A stretch of DNA of 64,000 nucleotides, taken from assembly GCF_900186955.1 (NCBI RefSeq), contig NZ_LT906438.1:1178001-1242000 (forward strand), written 5' to 3'. A program made the translations under genes and the position numbers. The stretch comes from Bacillus pumilus. Lineage in GTDB: Bacteria > Bacillota > Bacilli > Bacillales > Bacillaceae. Position 1 is the stretch's first letter. Every line of letters begins with the position of its first letter. The notes beneath the pieces were generated by a model. The model worked only from the letters and a program-made list of their open reading frames with translations, did no database searches and was not told the origin of the DNA. Positions 38,620 to 47,533 of the stretch are shown piece after piece.

Positions 38620-40014
38620 TTATCGTGCAAGATGTTTTTCAACTTTACGGGTGGCCATTTCTGCGGCCTCCATGATCATTTCACCTAATGTTGGGTGAGG
38701 ATGAATCGTCATTGCTAAATCTTCGACTGTTGCACCAATTTCAATAGAGAGAGAAAGTTCTGATATAAGAGTAGAAGCTTCTGCACCTACGATTTGTGCT
38801 CCTAAAATAAGGCCAGATTCGGCATGGGCTACAATCTTCACAAATCCTTCTGATTCTTTTAATGCCAGTGCTCGACCATTAATAGAGAACATTGTTTTTC
38901 CAATGACAGTCGGAATGGATTGTTGCTTGCAATCTGTTTCGCTCAATCCGACACTCGCCAATTCTGGGCTGGAAAACACAACAAGTGGAATCGCTTTATA
39001 ATCGATCATCGAAGGTTTCCCAGCGATTGCCTCTGCTGCCACCTTCGCTTCATAGGAAGCTTTATGAGCTAGAGCAGGACCTTTGGTGATATCACCAATC
39101 GCATATATGTGCGGGATGGATGTTCTGCATTGTTCATCAACTTCAATCAGTCCGTGAGGGGTAATGGACAACCCGATAGAATCAAGACCTAATGAACCAT
39201 CAGTATTCGGTTTTCTTCCGACAGTAATCAGTGCATATTCCGCTTTCACCGTGTAGCTTTCTTTCTGTCGCTCGTAATGAAGATCAATTCCGCTCATATG
39301 CTGCTCAGCATTTTTGACATTTGCTCCTGTAATCACGGTGATGTGATCTTCTTTCAGTTGCCGAATAACAGGCGAGACAAGTTCACTTTCAAAGCCAGGC
39401 AATATTTGATTGCCTCCTTCTAAAATGGTGACTTCTGCTCCAAATCTTGCAAACATCTGTCCTAGTTCAACCCCAATATAACCACCCCCAACTACGACAA
39501 GGCTTTTTGGAATGTTAGGAAGAGATAGTGCTTCAGTGGAAGACAATATACGACCTCCGAAAGGGAGTGATCTCATTTCAATTGGACGGGAACCAGTTGC
39601 TAGTATTAGGTGTTTGAAATTGATTCGCTTTTCACCTTTTTCGGCATGTTGAATCATCGCTGTATGCTGATCGATCAAGCTTGCCTCTCCTTCCAGAATG
39701 GTAACTCCTGCTGACTTTAGCAAAAATTGAACGCCTCCAGCTTGTTTTTTCACAACAGCTTTTTTGAACGCTTGAGCTTCCTTGAAAGAGCCGCCTTCTT
39801 GAAAAACCCCCCATTGTGTGCGGAGTTTGAACCGCTCTGCTTCTGCTATTAGCGCTTTAGAAGGGATACAGCCTACATGGGTGCATACTCCACCTAATTG
39901 ATCACGCTCTACAATCGCTGTTTTCATGCCGAGATGAGCTGAACGTAATGCCGCCACGTAGCCTCCCGGACCTGATCCGATTACTAAAGTATCTACTGTT
40001 TCTAAATGAATCAT
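38620..40014 (-). CDS. Dihydrolipoyl dehydrogenase, stand-alone copy
   Basis: 464 residues, FAD disulfide oxidoreductase. FAD loop VIGSGPGGYVAALRSA, redox disulfide GGVCTHVGCIPSKAL, NAD site VVVGGGYIGVELG, second FAD site YAIGDIT and catalytic base HPHPTLGE. E3 enzymes reoxidise dihydrolipoamide, but no E1/E2 gene is nearby. GGAGGTG before ATG 40014; the 25-codon upstream extension is not coding. Divergent from a TetR gene with two matching operators, so expression is probably inducible. Confidence 0.93.
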   Translation of the reverse strand: MIHLETVDTLVIGSGPGGYVAALRSAHLGMKTAIVERDQLGGVCTHVGCIPSKALIAEAERFKLRTQWGVFQEGGSFKEAQAFKKAVVKKQAGGVQFLLKSAGVTILEGEASLIDQHTAMIQHAEKGEKRINFKHLILATGSRPIEMRSLPFGGRILSSTEALSLPNIPKSLVVVGGGYIGVELGQMFARFGAEVTILEGGNQILPGFESELVSPVIRQLKEDHITVITGANVKNAEQHMSGIDLHYERQKESYTVKAEYALITVGRKPNTDGSLGLDSIGLSITPHGLIEVDEQCRTSIPHIYAIGDITKGPALAHKASYEAKVAAEAIAGKPSMIDYKAIPLVVFSSPELASVGLSETDCKQQSIPTVIGKTMFSINGRALALKESEGFVKIVAHAESGLILGAQIVGAEASTLISELSLSIEIGATVEDLAMTIHPHPTLGEMIMEAAEMATRKVEKHLAR

Positions 40015-40032
40015 TTCTTGCACCTCCGTCTT

Positions 40033-40056
40033 AAAATATGATGACCATAATATATT
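40033..40056. promoter_or_regulatory. TetR operator 1 (lpd-proximal)
   Basis: AAAATATGATGA..ATAATATATT; nearly the same 24-bp palindromic string as at 40130. The first 11 bases also pair perfectly with CATCATATTTT at 40062-40072. Confidence 0.6.
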
Positions 40057-40129
40057 ATATCCATCATATTTTGATGAAGTCAATCCCATCTAAGTGAGGA
40101 AAAATGAATTTCAGTCAATTTGACACACG

Positions 40130-40153
40130 AAAATATGATGATTATAATATTTT
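40130..40153. promoter_or_regulatory. TetR operator 2 (tetR-proximal)
   Basis: Palindrome AAAATAT-N10-AATATTTT, matching operator 1 at 20 or more of 24 positions; one site next to each of the two divergent genes. Confidence 0.6.
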
Positions 40154-40200
40154 GATAAATACACTTAGAAAGAGTTAAAGTGAAGGAGGGGAGTAAGAAA

Positions 40201-40767
40201 ATGCCTTATCCGAAAGGTCATAAGTCAAAAGTGAGAGAGCAAATCATTGCAAGTGCTGCACGAGCATTTCGAACAAATGGCGTTCGTAATATCAGTTTGC
40301 CATTCATTATGAAAGGGGCAGGTCTAACTCATGGAGGGTTTTACGCTCATTTTAAGAACAAGGATCAGTTGGTAATAGAGGCTTTTCATTTTGCTATTAC
40401 TGATACGATAAAGTTGCTGCAAAGTGTTGCAGATAAGAAAGCAGACCAGTCTCGAATTCAGACGATCATTGAATTCTATTTAAGTTCCGTTCACCGTGAT
40501 CAGACGGAGGTAGGCTGTATACTGCCTGCACTAGCAGGGGAGATTTCTCAATTATCGCAAGAGGTACGGAAAGCCTATACGGATGAATTGAAACGGTTTA
40601 TGATGTTTATAGCTGATGCAGAAAACATAGATCTCTCTAAGAGTTACGCACTAGTAAGCAGCATGATTGGTACAATTGCTCTTGCACGAGCGGTCAATGA
40701 TTCGCAGTTCAGCGATCAATTGTTATTGGCAGGCAGAACACAGGCAAAGTATATTCTAAAAACATAG
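40201..40767 (+). CDS. TetR/AcrR family regulator
   Basis: 188 residues, MPYPKGHKSKVREQIIASAARAFRTNGVRNISLPFIMKGAGLTHGGFYAHFKNKDQL..., a clear TetR helix-turn-helix, followed by a helical ligand domain. Start ATG 40201 after AAGGAGGGGAG; the seven-codon extension in front covers the site. Divergent from the dihydrolipoyl dehydrogenase gene and followed 11 bp later by an acetyltransferase. Likely represses all three. Confidence 0.92.
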   Translation: MPYPKGHKSKVREQIIASAARAFRTNGVRNISLPFIMKGAGLTHGGFYAHFKNKDQLVIEAFHFAITDTIKLLQSVADKKADQSRIQTIIEFYLSSVHRDQTEVGCILPALAGEISQLSQEVRKAYTDELKRFMMFIADAENIDLSKSYALVSSMIGTIALARAVNDSQFSDQLLLAGRTQAKYILKT

Positions 40768-40778
40768 GAGATGTTGCG

Positions 40779-41204
40779 ATGTTGATTAGAGAAGCAAGCA
40801 TAGAAGATTATCCACAATTAAGAAAAATCTATTTAGAATCCCGCCGTCAGAGCTTTCACTGGCTTCATACTGAAGAAATCAATCTGCAAGACTTTGATCA
40901 GGATACACAGGAAGAGCAAATTTTCATAGCTGAGGAAAACAACAAAATCCTCGGATTCATCTCACTCTATGTACCAGATCGTTTTATTCACCTCTTGTTT
41001 GTACATCCCGAAGCTGCTGGTCAAGGAGCTGGCGACTTGCTTCTCAAACATGCTATAAAAGTGCTCGGAACACCGGTCACCCTCAAATGTGTCTCTGACA
41101 ATCACAAGGCTTTGGCTTTTTATCAAAAAAGAGGCTGGAAGGCTGTTGTAGAAGAAGGTGAGCCAGGGGAGAGATACTGGGTGCTTGTTTATGATGGAAC
41201 GTAA
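40779..41204 (+). CDS. GNAT family N-acetyltransferase
   Basis: 141 residues: MLIREASIEDYPQLRKIYLESRR, acetyl-CoA motif VHPEAAGQGAGDLLLKHA, and NHKALAFYQKRGWKAV. Wecd/RimI-like; acceptor unknown. 11 bp behind tetR, same operon. Confidence 0.9.
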   Translation: MLIREASIEDYPQLRKIYLESRRQSFHWLHTEEINLQDFDQDTQEEQIFIAEENNKILGFISLYVPDRFIHLLFVHPEAAGQGAGDLLLKHAIKVLGTPVTLKCVSDNHKALAFYQKRGWKAVVEEGEPGERYWVLVYDGT

Positions 41205-41411
41205 AGAGAGTCTTCATTTTTCGTATCCATTTTTATAGCTTTACTTTATTGAGCTATTGCTTTTTCGGTTGATAAGTGTTTGATTTTCATAGAGACTGTA
41301 AAACACAAAGCAATAGAATCATTCAATATCATGAGCTCCACTTCCTTTTTTGTACTTTTGCAAGATATGTTCCGAGAAAAATTTGCACAAAAAGAACTAG
41401 AGGTGAATCAT

Positions 41412-41933
41412 ATGACAAGTTATGAGTCAAAAGATGTTTTAAAGCAAGCAATCATGAAGACGTACAATCAATACGATGAAGAATTTGATATGATTCCAGA
41501 AGAAATGAAAGATGATCGAATAGAGGATGTGAGCCGAACTCCTGCAGAAAATTTGGCTTATCAAGTTGGTTGGACAACCCTGCTGCTTCAATGGGAGCAA
41601 GACGAAACTGAAGGAAAGGTTGTCCATACGCCAGCAGAAGGTTATAAATGGAACCAGCTTGGCGCGTTATATTCTCTTTTTAATGAGAAGTATGCTTGTC
41701 AATCACTAGTCGCATTAAGAGCTCAGCTCAAACAGAATGTGTTAACTATTTGTAATATGTTAGATCGTATGAGTGAGGAAGAAGTGTTTGAACCTCATCA
41801 ACGAAAATGGGCGGATGGCGCTACAGCAAAGGCAGTTTGGCCAGTTTATAAATTTATTCATGTGAATACCGTAGCCCCTTTTAAAAATTTCCGTACTCAA
41901 ATTCGTAAATGGAAACGATTAAAACAAGGATGA
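41412..41933 (+). CDS. ClbS/DfsB family (DUF1706) protein
   Basis: 173 residues, helical, MTSYESKDVLKQAIMKTYNQ...; blocks SRTPAENLAYQVGWTTLLLQWE and YKWNQLGALYSLFNEKY are typical. The family has a DinB-like four-helix fold; ClbS protects DNA against colibactin as a cyclopropane hydrolase, while DfsB-like members are uncharacterised. The start at 41412 follows GAGGTG; an in-frame extension to 41280 exists without a site. No toxin pathway is nearby. Confidence 0.85.
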   Translation: MTSYESKDVLKQAIMKTYNQYDEEFDMIPEEMKDDRIEDVSRTPAENLAYQVGWTTLLLQWEQDETEGKVVHTPAEGYKWNQLGALYSLFNEKYACQSLVALRAQLKQNVLTICNMLDRMSEEEVFEPHQRKWADGATAKAVWPVYKFIHVNTVAPFKNFRTQIRKWKRLKQG

Positions 41934-42065
41934 CGTGGAGGATATACTAGATACATATATTTCGTAAGACCTGATATTTTCATCATATTTCAGAGAGTAC
42001 AGAGGGATTGATTCGAGTTCAGTTATCCTCCTTCTCAAAATCTCAAAATTATGATCACTCACATG

Positions 42066-42089
42066 GCTTCTTTCAAGAAGCTTTTTTTA
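42066..42089 (+). terminator. Terminator before rap 2
   Basis: GCTTCTT/AAGAAGC and T run. Confidence 0.75.
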
Positions 42090-42094
42090 TTCAT

Positions 42095-42111
42095 TTGCGG
42101 TTTCTTTTCGA
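42095..42111 (+). promoter_or_regulatory. Possible ComA half-site box upstream of rap 2
   Basis: TTGCGGTTTCTTTTCGA, the same string as before rap 1 except the last base. Confidence 0.4.
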
Positions 42112-42177
42112 TGCCGGATGATTTACAAAATGATAATATATGTCGTTATAGGGAAAAAGAGGAAGTGGTAAGGTCTG

Positions 42178-43254
42178 ATGGAGAAAGTTCTTTCTTCTCA
42201 CGTCGGCTTGAAAATCAATGAATGGTATTATCATATTCAACGATTTAACGTACCGGACGCCGAAGCATATAAAGAGGAAATCAAATCAATGCTTGATCAT
42301 ATGGAAGAAAATCAAGATTTATTATTGTATTTCTCACTCATGGAATTCAGACATAAATTAATGCTTGATTACTTGAATCCTTTAGAAAATGGGGAAGAGC
42401 GGGCGAACTTTAGGGAACTCGCAATGAAGATCAAAAGGGATCAAGAAAAATTAACAGGATTGCTCGAGTATTACTTTAATTTTTTCTACGGCATGTACGA
42501 ATTTGAAAACTATGAATACCTAAATGCGATTACCTTCTATAAGCGGGCAGAAAAAAAGCTGTCTCTTGTCAGCGACGATATTGAACGTGCCGAGTTCAAT
42601 TACAAGATGGCAGAAATCTATTACCACATGAAACAAACCCACATGTCGATGCACCATATCGCACAGGCGATAGAATGTTACCGAGAAAAAGATACATACA
42701 CAGTCAGAGAAATTCAATGTTCTTTTGTCATTGGATTAAACTATATCGATATGGGCTGCCCCGAAAAAGCCATACCCCATTTTCAGCACGCACTACAAAA
42801 AGCCGCCGACAACTCAACAAAACGATTAAAAGGATCAGCACTTTATAATTTAGGATTGAGTTATTTTCATAACAATGATCTTTCAACCGCAATTAAATAT
42901 TTTAATGAATCTATTCATTCGTTTAAAGAACAGGGATATGAGCACTTAAATAAAATTCTTGATCCGCTGGTCATGTTGACAAAATCATATTTTAAAAATG
43001 AGCAGAGTGATTTAGGTTTATATGCACTAAACTATGGAATAGAATTAGCTGAAAAATTAAAAGATGATATTTTTATCAATACTTTCGTTATGTTGAGATC
43101 ACTTTATATTGATAACAATGTAAATCGCATAGCAGAGTCAATGGCTTATTTGGAATCAAAGTCTCTTTTTGCAAATCTTGAAGATTTAGCGAAAGATGCA
43201 GTGAAGCATTATAATAAAGCAGGAGATATAGCACGCTCAAACGAATTTTATTGA
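42178..43254 (+). CDS. Rap family TPR regulator, copy 2
   Basis: 358 residues, paralogue of the rap at 30060 (same first eight residues MEKVLSSH and the shared block MKQTHMSMHHIAQAIE). N-terminal helical bundle plus TPR repeats (GSALYNLGLSYFHNNDLSTAIKYFNESI). Expected to inhibit Spo0F, ComA or another regulator unless bound by its Phr. Followed 47 bp later by its phr. Confidence 0.93.
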   Translation: MEKVLSSHVGLKINEWYYHIQRFNVPDAEAYKEEIKSMLDHMEENQDLLLYFSLMEFRHKLMLDYLNPLENGEERANFRELAMKIKRDQEKLTGLLEYYFNFFYGMYEFENYEYLNAITFYKRAEKKLSLVSDDIERAEFNYKMAEIYYHMKQTHMSMHHIAQAIECYREKDTYTVREIQCSFVIGLNYIDMGCPEKAIPHFQHALQKAADNSTKRLKGSALYNLGLSYFHNNDLSTAIKYFNESIHSFKEQGYEHLNKILDPLVMLTKSYFKNEQSDLGLYALNYGIELAEKLKDDIFINTFVMLRSLYIDNNVNRIAESMAYLESKSLFANLEDLAKDAVKHYNKAGDIARSNEFY

Positions 43255-43301
43255 GAAGATTCTATATTTCCAACACCAAATTAAAAGGGGAGACTGTCTT
43301 T

Positions 43302-43433
43302 ATGAAATTTAAGTCAGTAGCAACCGTATTAATAATTGTCAGTTTGTTATGTGCTTTTAGTTATGCTTCATCAAACGATATCCATAATGAAGCCCAGAGA
43401 GGACATACATCAAGTATTGGTTATTTTGCTTAA
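43302..43433 (+). CDS. Phr precursor, QRGHT type
   Basis: 43 residues. Signal peptide MKFKSVATVLIIVSLLCAFSYAS, then SNDIHNEAQRGHTSSIGYFA. QRGHT is the most likely mature pentapeptide, by analogy with known PhrC ERGMT and PhrF QRGMI. Here the candidate is internal, not at the C-terminus. AGGGGAG before ATG. Confidence 0.82.
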   Translation: MKFKSVATVLIIVSLLCAFSYASSNDIHNEAQRGHTSSIGYFA

Positions 43434-43582
43434 ACTGATTGTAATAATTTCAATAGCAAAGCGGGGGTTATAATTGTAATACAAAAATATCCTTAAATAA
43501 GAAAAAGATGTTGACTAAGAATAATTTCCCACTTATAATCTATTTGAACCATAATTTGAGATAATAGGAGATGAAGAAAAAA

Positions 43583-43966
43583 ATGAAAAAAATTCTTGCA
43601 GGAGTCTTAGCACTTAGCTTAATAGTTGGTATCGGTGGAATAGCACAAGCAAAGAACTATAATTTTTCAAGAGTTTTACCTAAGCTTCAAAACTGGGGAG
43701 ATGTAGCGAAAGGTGTAAAAAGCACCAGTAAAAAAGCTAGCATTAACTTCTCTGTAATCGCAAAGGATTATAAGATAAATGTAGGTCATTGGAAAGGTGA
43801 TACACAAGTTTCAGCAAAAGCATACGATCTTAAAAAAAATGACAGACGTTATTTTACTGTTGATTCTAGTGCGGAAAAAAAGACGATTAAAGCAGGAGCA
43901 CAAACGTCTAATTGGACGATACATGGTGTGGAAGTTTCAGGAAAGTGGAATCCGGATTATAAATAA
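43583..43966 (+). CDS. Secreted DUF2712/YybN-like small protein
   Basis: 127 residues. Signal peptide KKILAGVLALSLIVGIGGIAQA, then a beta-rich mature part of about 105 residues without cysteine, ending WTIHGVEVSGKWNPDYK; the C-terminal pattern recalls the DUF2712 family. ATG 43583 is preferred because GGAG at 43567 would touch the earlier ATG 43571. Followed by a terminator and then three membrane proteins and an ABC ATPase, the same gene order as yybN-yybM-yybL-yybK-yybJ of B. subtilis. May be an exported peptide or toxin handled by the transporter (inference). Confidence 0.75.
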   Translation: MKKILAGVLALSLIVGIGGIAQAKNYNFSRVLPKLQNWGDVAKGVKSTSKKASINFSVIAKDYKINVGHWKGDTQVSAKAYDLKKNDRRYFTVDSSAEKKTIKAGAQTSNWTIHGVEVSGKWNPDYK

Positions 43967-43973
43967 TTTTAAA

Positions 43974-44006
43974 AACAATACGACGATATCGTCGTATTGT
44001 TTTTAA
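43974..44006 (+). terminator. Strong terminator inside the yyb-like operon
   Basis: ACAATACGACGA/TCGTCGTATTGT perfect 12-bp stem plus T run, between the secreted protein and the transporter genes; it should make the first gene much more abundant. Confidence 0.88.
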
Positions 44007-44026
44007 TAATTAAGAGGGAGAAATCT

Positions 44027-44896
44027 ATGTGTGAATTAAGGAAGCTTATAAAAAATAAGTTATTATATATTGTATTGTTTATATCAATTTGTATTGTTTT
44101 GGTAAATGCAATTATTGGCTCCATACAATATAATACGGAATACGATCTGTATAATCGATTATATAGTAAATTTCCAGATGCTCTTGCAATGATATCACCG
44201 CATCAATATTGGATGGGCCTATCAGATTCATTTTTTTCTTCATTTTTTTATTTCATATTTCCTTTACTTATAGGTTTACCAATTGTTGATTCCATCTTTA
44301 GAGAAAAGAGTTCTGGGAATGTAGAATATATCCTAACAAAAGAAAGTAGACTAAGATATTATAGTAGGAAATTTATATTTACATATTTTTCAGGGGTTAT
44401 TTTGTTTGCATTCCCGTTACTTATAGGAATATTAATTTCTAATCTGGTTAATGGACAATGGGATTTTTCAGCATATACGGATGTGTATAAGAAAGTAATG
44501 AATGGAACGGCTTCCTTTGCTGATAATGTATTTGACGGACAGAAAAAAGAAATGTTCTCTGATTTACTAGCTAAATCTCCTTATCTATATATTTGCATAT
44601 ATTACTTAATAGCTGCATTATATGCAGGAATGTATGCTTGTTTTGGATTAGCGATTTCTTTGTTTTTAAAAAACAGATATATTGTGCTTCTTTCTCCTTT
44701 AATGCTCTATCTAGGATTCTGGCTTTTATGTAGTTTAATAGGAAAAGTATCTATCGATCCATTTAATTTCTTAGATCCAAGACAACCAGTACACAATCTA
44801 TCATATTCTTCTTTTTATATTAATTTTATTATTGGAATGTTGACAATAGTGATCATTTATATATTAGGAGTGAAAAAAAATTCTGACACAATTTAA
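44027..44896 (+). CDS. ABC-type membrane protein 1 (YybM-like)
   Basis: 289 residues, about six membrane segments, with a large loop between the first two and another around residues 140-185 (NGQWDFSAYTDVYKKVMNGT). Resembles ABC-2 type permeases. Start ATG 44027 (MCELRKLIKN) after GAGGGAG. Its last codons contain a run of eight A; a one-base slip there would read directly into the next gene. Confidence 0.8.
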   Translation: MCELRKLIKNKLLYIVLFISICIVLVNAIIGSIQYNTEYDLYNRLYSKFPDALAMISPHQYWMGLSDSFFSSFFYFIFPLLIGLPIVDSIFREKSSGNVEYILTKESRLRYYSRKFIFTYFSGVILFAFPLLIGILISNLVNGQWDFSAYTDVYKKVMNGTASFADNVFDGQKKEMFSDLLAKSPYLYICIYYLIAALYAGMYACFGLAISLFLKNRYIVLLSPLMLYLGFWLLCSLIGKVSIDPFNFLDPRQPVHNLSYSSFYINFIIGMLTIVIIYILGVKKNSDTI

Positions 44897-44927
44897 GTAT
44901 GTTTTTATAGATTTAAAAAGGGATTTA

Positions 44928-45608
44928 TTGAAGTTATTAATTTTTATGAGTGTGCTTCTTTTCATATTAAGTATATCTGTAACTCCAATATCCTCATACG
45001 GACTTGCGAAATTTTCTAATTTTATAGAAATACTTACTTTTTTTAGATATGATTTTATGTTTGGACCAATTTTTCTTTTCTTACTGGTAATGTCTAAATC
45101 ATATCAATTGAACGCTTGGATAATTTTGAGAAGGTTTTCTTCTAGGAAAGAAATTATTTCTTTTAAAATTACAACAGTTATCGTCTATTCGTTTTTATAT
45201 ACTCTTTTAATAAGTACATGGGCAATTATTGTTACTAAGATGGCTAGTTATCTACACTTCAAAGGAATAAGTTACACAGCTTTGTTAAATTATATTCCTT
45301 CAGTAGAAAGCGACAATATCTTTAGTGGGGTTTTCTTTTTTATCATATTTTTTCTTATGACGCAATTAATTGGAGTGGTGTATGTTTTTTTTCAAGAGCT
45401 AATTAATAATAAGTCACTAGTTACTCTTTTTTGTATTTTTTTAATGATAATAGATAGAACACTAACGGGCTTTGTCTCATTTTATTTTGTGTATGGTTAT
45501 AAACAAGCTCCTTTTCAATCTGTCTTAGAGCTTTCAGCCCTCATCTTTATATTTTTCTTATTAACAAGATGGGTGTCTACTTCATCGGACTTTGGGAGTC
45601 TCAATTAA
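44928..45608 (+). CDS. ABC-type membrane protein 2 (YybL-like)
   Basis: 226 residues from TTG 44928 (AAAAAGGG six bases before), about six membrane helices. The frame is open upstream to 44874 and reads KKILTQFKYVFIDLKRDLL, which looks like a genuine N-terminus, but the only upstream starts are CTG 44883 or ATT 44880, the latter nine bases after GGAG. So the true start, or a fusion with protein 1 through slippage at A8, is open. The next gene's ATG directly follows its TAA. Confidence 0.7.
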   Translation: MKLLIFMSVLLFILSISVTPISSYGLAKFSNFIEILTFFRYDFMFGPIFLFLLVMSKSYQLNAWIILRRFSSRKEIISFKITTVIVYSFLYTLLISTWAIIVTKMASYLHFKGISYTALLNYIPSVESDNIFSGVFFFIIFFLMTQLIGVVYVFFQELINNKSLVTLFCIFLMIIDRTLTGFVSFYFVYGYKQAPFQSVLELSALIFIFFLLTRWVSTSSDFGSLN

Positions 45609-46301
45609 ATGAAAATACTAAAGCTTGAATATTTCAGACTGAAAAATACCATACTTAGAAGTTTAGTCATTGTACTAGTATTACATGCTATAAATACAAT
45701 GATTTTCATCAAAAATATTAAGGGTTTGGAAAGCTCTAAAGACTTCTTCACTTTACTTTTTAGTTCTTCAAATGGAACTTTTATTAGTTGGATGTATTGG
45801 TTGTCATTTTCTGTAGGATATATTATTTTTCTTCAAATGCTTTGGAAAAATCCTTTATATATGTTTGAAATGCAAATGATTCTAAGGTTACGTCAGTGGA
45901 GAACTCTGTGGATAGCTAGATTTATTATTGGTTTATTATTTACCTTTTATTATGTGATAACTGCACTCAGCATTGCTATAATTTTATTTAGTTTTCTTCA
46001 TGTAAGCATTCAATTTAATATGGGCTGGATTTTTATTTTTATCTATATCACTATAAATTTATTCTTGCATGGAACCATATGGTTAGTGTTGAAAAATCAC
46101 TTAAATGTTGAAGTGGCTAACATTTGTGTGCTGGGTATGTTTTTTGCTGGTATTAAAATAGAAAATAAATATATTCCCTTATACTATGGTATGTATGAAC
46201 ATGTCCAAGGACAATCGCTTTTTATTCTTCTTGAACTTACAATCATTGCATGTCTCATGACATATGTTGTATATCATTCTAACAAAACCGATTATTTATA
46301 A
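45609..46301 (+). CDS. ABC-type membrane protein 3 (DUF2705/YybK-like)
   Basis: 230 residues, six membrane segments, MKILKLEYFRLKNTILRSLV... No gap to the previous gene (TAA-ATG), so translation is coupled. The block LRLRQWRTLWIARFIIGLLF may be the coupling helix to the ATPase. Function follows from context: permease part of the transporter. Confidence 0.78.
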   Translation: MKILKLEYFRLKNTILRSLVIVLVLHAINTMIFIKNIKGLESSKDFFTLLFSSSNGTFISWMYWLSFSVGYIIFLQMLWKNPLYMFEMQMILRLRQWRTLWIARFIIGLLFTFYYVITALSIAIILFSFLHVSIQFNMGWIFIFIYITINLFLHGTIWLVLKNHLNVEVANICVLGMFFAGIKIENKYIPLYYGMYEHVQGQSLFILLELTIIACLMTYVVYHSNKTDYL

Positions 46302-46314
46302 AAGGAGCTTTATC

Positions 46315-46953
46315 ATGTCTATAATTGAATTGAATGCAGTTACGAAAGTAATTAGAAAGCAAACTGTATTGGAAGATATTAATTTGTCATTAGCAAAAGG
46401 AAAAATCATTGGCTTTGTTGGTCATAATGGATCTGGAAAAACGATGCTTTTTCGAGTGATAGCTGGTTTGGTGAAACCAAGTGCTGGTGAGGTTATAGTA
46501 TCTGATCAAATTTTGCATAAACAAATTTCGTTTCCTAAAAGTATTAGCGTGCTTTTAGAGAAACCCGCTTTTTTAGAACAATACAGTGGTTTTGATAATC
46601 TCAAGTTTCTTGCTGATATACAAAAGAGAATAGATGATCAACAAATTAGGCAGGTAATTGAAAGTGTTGGACTGAATCCTGATGATAAAAGAAGTGTTAA
46701 AACATATTCGTTAGGTATGAAACAAAAATTAGCAATTGCTCAAGCTATTATGGAAAAGCCAGACATTATCTTATTAGATGAACCGATGAATGGACTGGAC
46801 GAAGATTCAGTGAAAAATGTATATCATTTGATTAAAGCAGAAAATGAAAGAGGTGCAACTGTTTTATTAACTTCTCACCATAAAAAAGATATAGAGGAAC
46901 TATGTCATATTGTTTATAAAATGAATTCTGGAAAAATACAAACTACAGATTAA
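46315..46953 (+). CDS. ABC transporter ATP-binding protein (YybJ-like)
   Basis: 212 residues, single nucleotide-binding domain. Walker A GHNGSGKT, signature YSLGMKQKLAIAQA, Walker B IILLDEP followed by MNGLDED, switch histidine in LTSHHKKD. Start ATG 46315 after AAAGGAG. Last gene of the operon; drives the three membrane proteins upstream. Small ATPases of this kind commonly serve peptide-antibiotic immunity or export. Confidence 0.93.
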   Translation: MSIIELNAVTKVIRKQTVLEDINLSLAKGKIIGFVGHNGSGKTMLFRVIAGLVKPSAGEVIVSDQILHKQISFPKSISVLLEKPAFLEQYSGFDNLKFLADIQKRIDDQQIRQVIESVGLNPDDKRSVKTYSLGMKQKLAIAQAIMEKPDIILLDEPMNGLDEDSVKNVYHLIKAENERGATVLLTSHHKKDIEELCHIVYKMNSGKIQTTD

Positions 46954-47016
46954 TGTCTTTTATATAATAACCAATTTTAGAAAGAAAATCATAATTTATT
47001 CTCTCAGACTCTAGAG

Positions 47017-47055
47017 AAACCCCGCCTTTACTTTAAGTAAAAGTGGGGTTTTCCT
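47017..47055 (+). terminator. Terminator of the yyb-like operon
   Basis: AAACCCCGCCTTTACTT/AGTAAAAGTGGGGTTT, T-rich tail. Confidence 0.85.
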
Positions 47056-47533
47056 TATTTTATAAAATAGATCAGTTCGCATATGATTAATAGAATCCTG
47101 TTAATCTGAGTTTTCTAGATTCATGGCAGCTAAGGTTAAGCCTCATCTTTTGAAAGTCTTTTCAATGCATGAAAGATTGTCAAACGTATACCCGTCTCTC
47201 TTTATGCATAGATATTTTTAGTCTTGCTAAATATGACGGTGATACTGTTTAGTGTTATTTTCACTGAGAATACAGCTGTTCAGTGTCTTATTATATGTTC
47301 CGATGAGTAAGATGTTGTTCTATTAGATTGTCGCCTATCTCAATGATAAATCTTCATAAAAAACAAGTGTGGAATTGAAAAAAAGATTGGAATCTTGCTA
47401 ACGAGAAAATATGTATTTTCCAACATACATTGAAAATTCTTTTTAATATCCTGCTGTATTATATTTTAAAGGATGTTACCGTTGGATGTAAGGAATGATT
47501 GGCCAATCTTCCAATAAGAGTTGGAGGGGAATC
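47056..47533. other. Noncoding stretch
   Basis: AT-rich, no frame with a ribosome-binding site, no clear hairpin or repeat; nothing identified. Confidence 0.6.
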
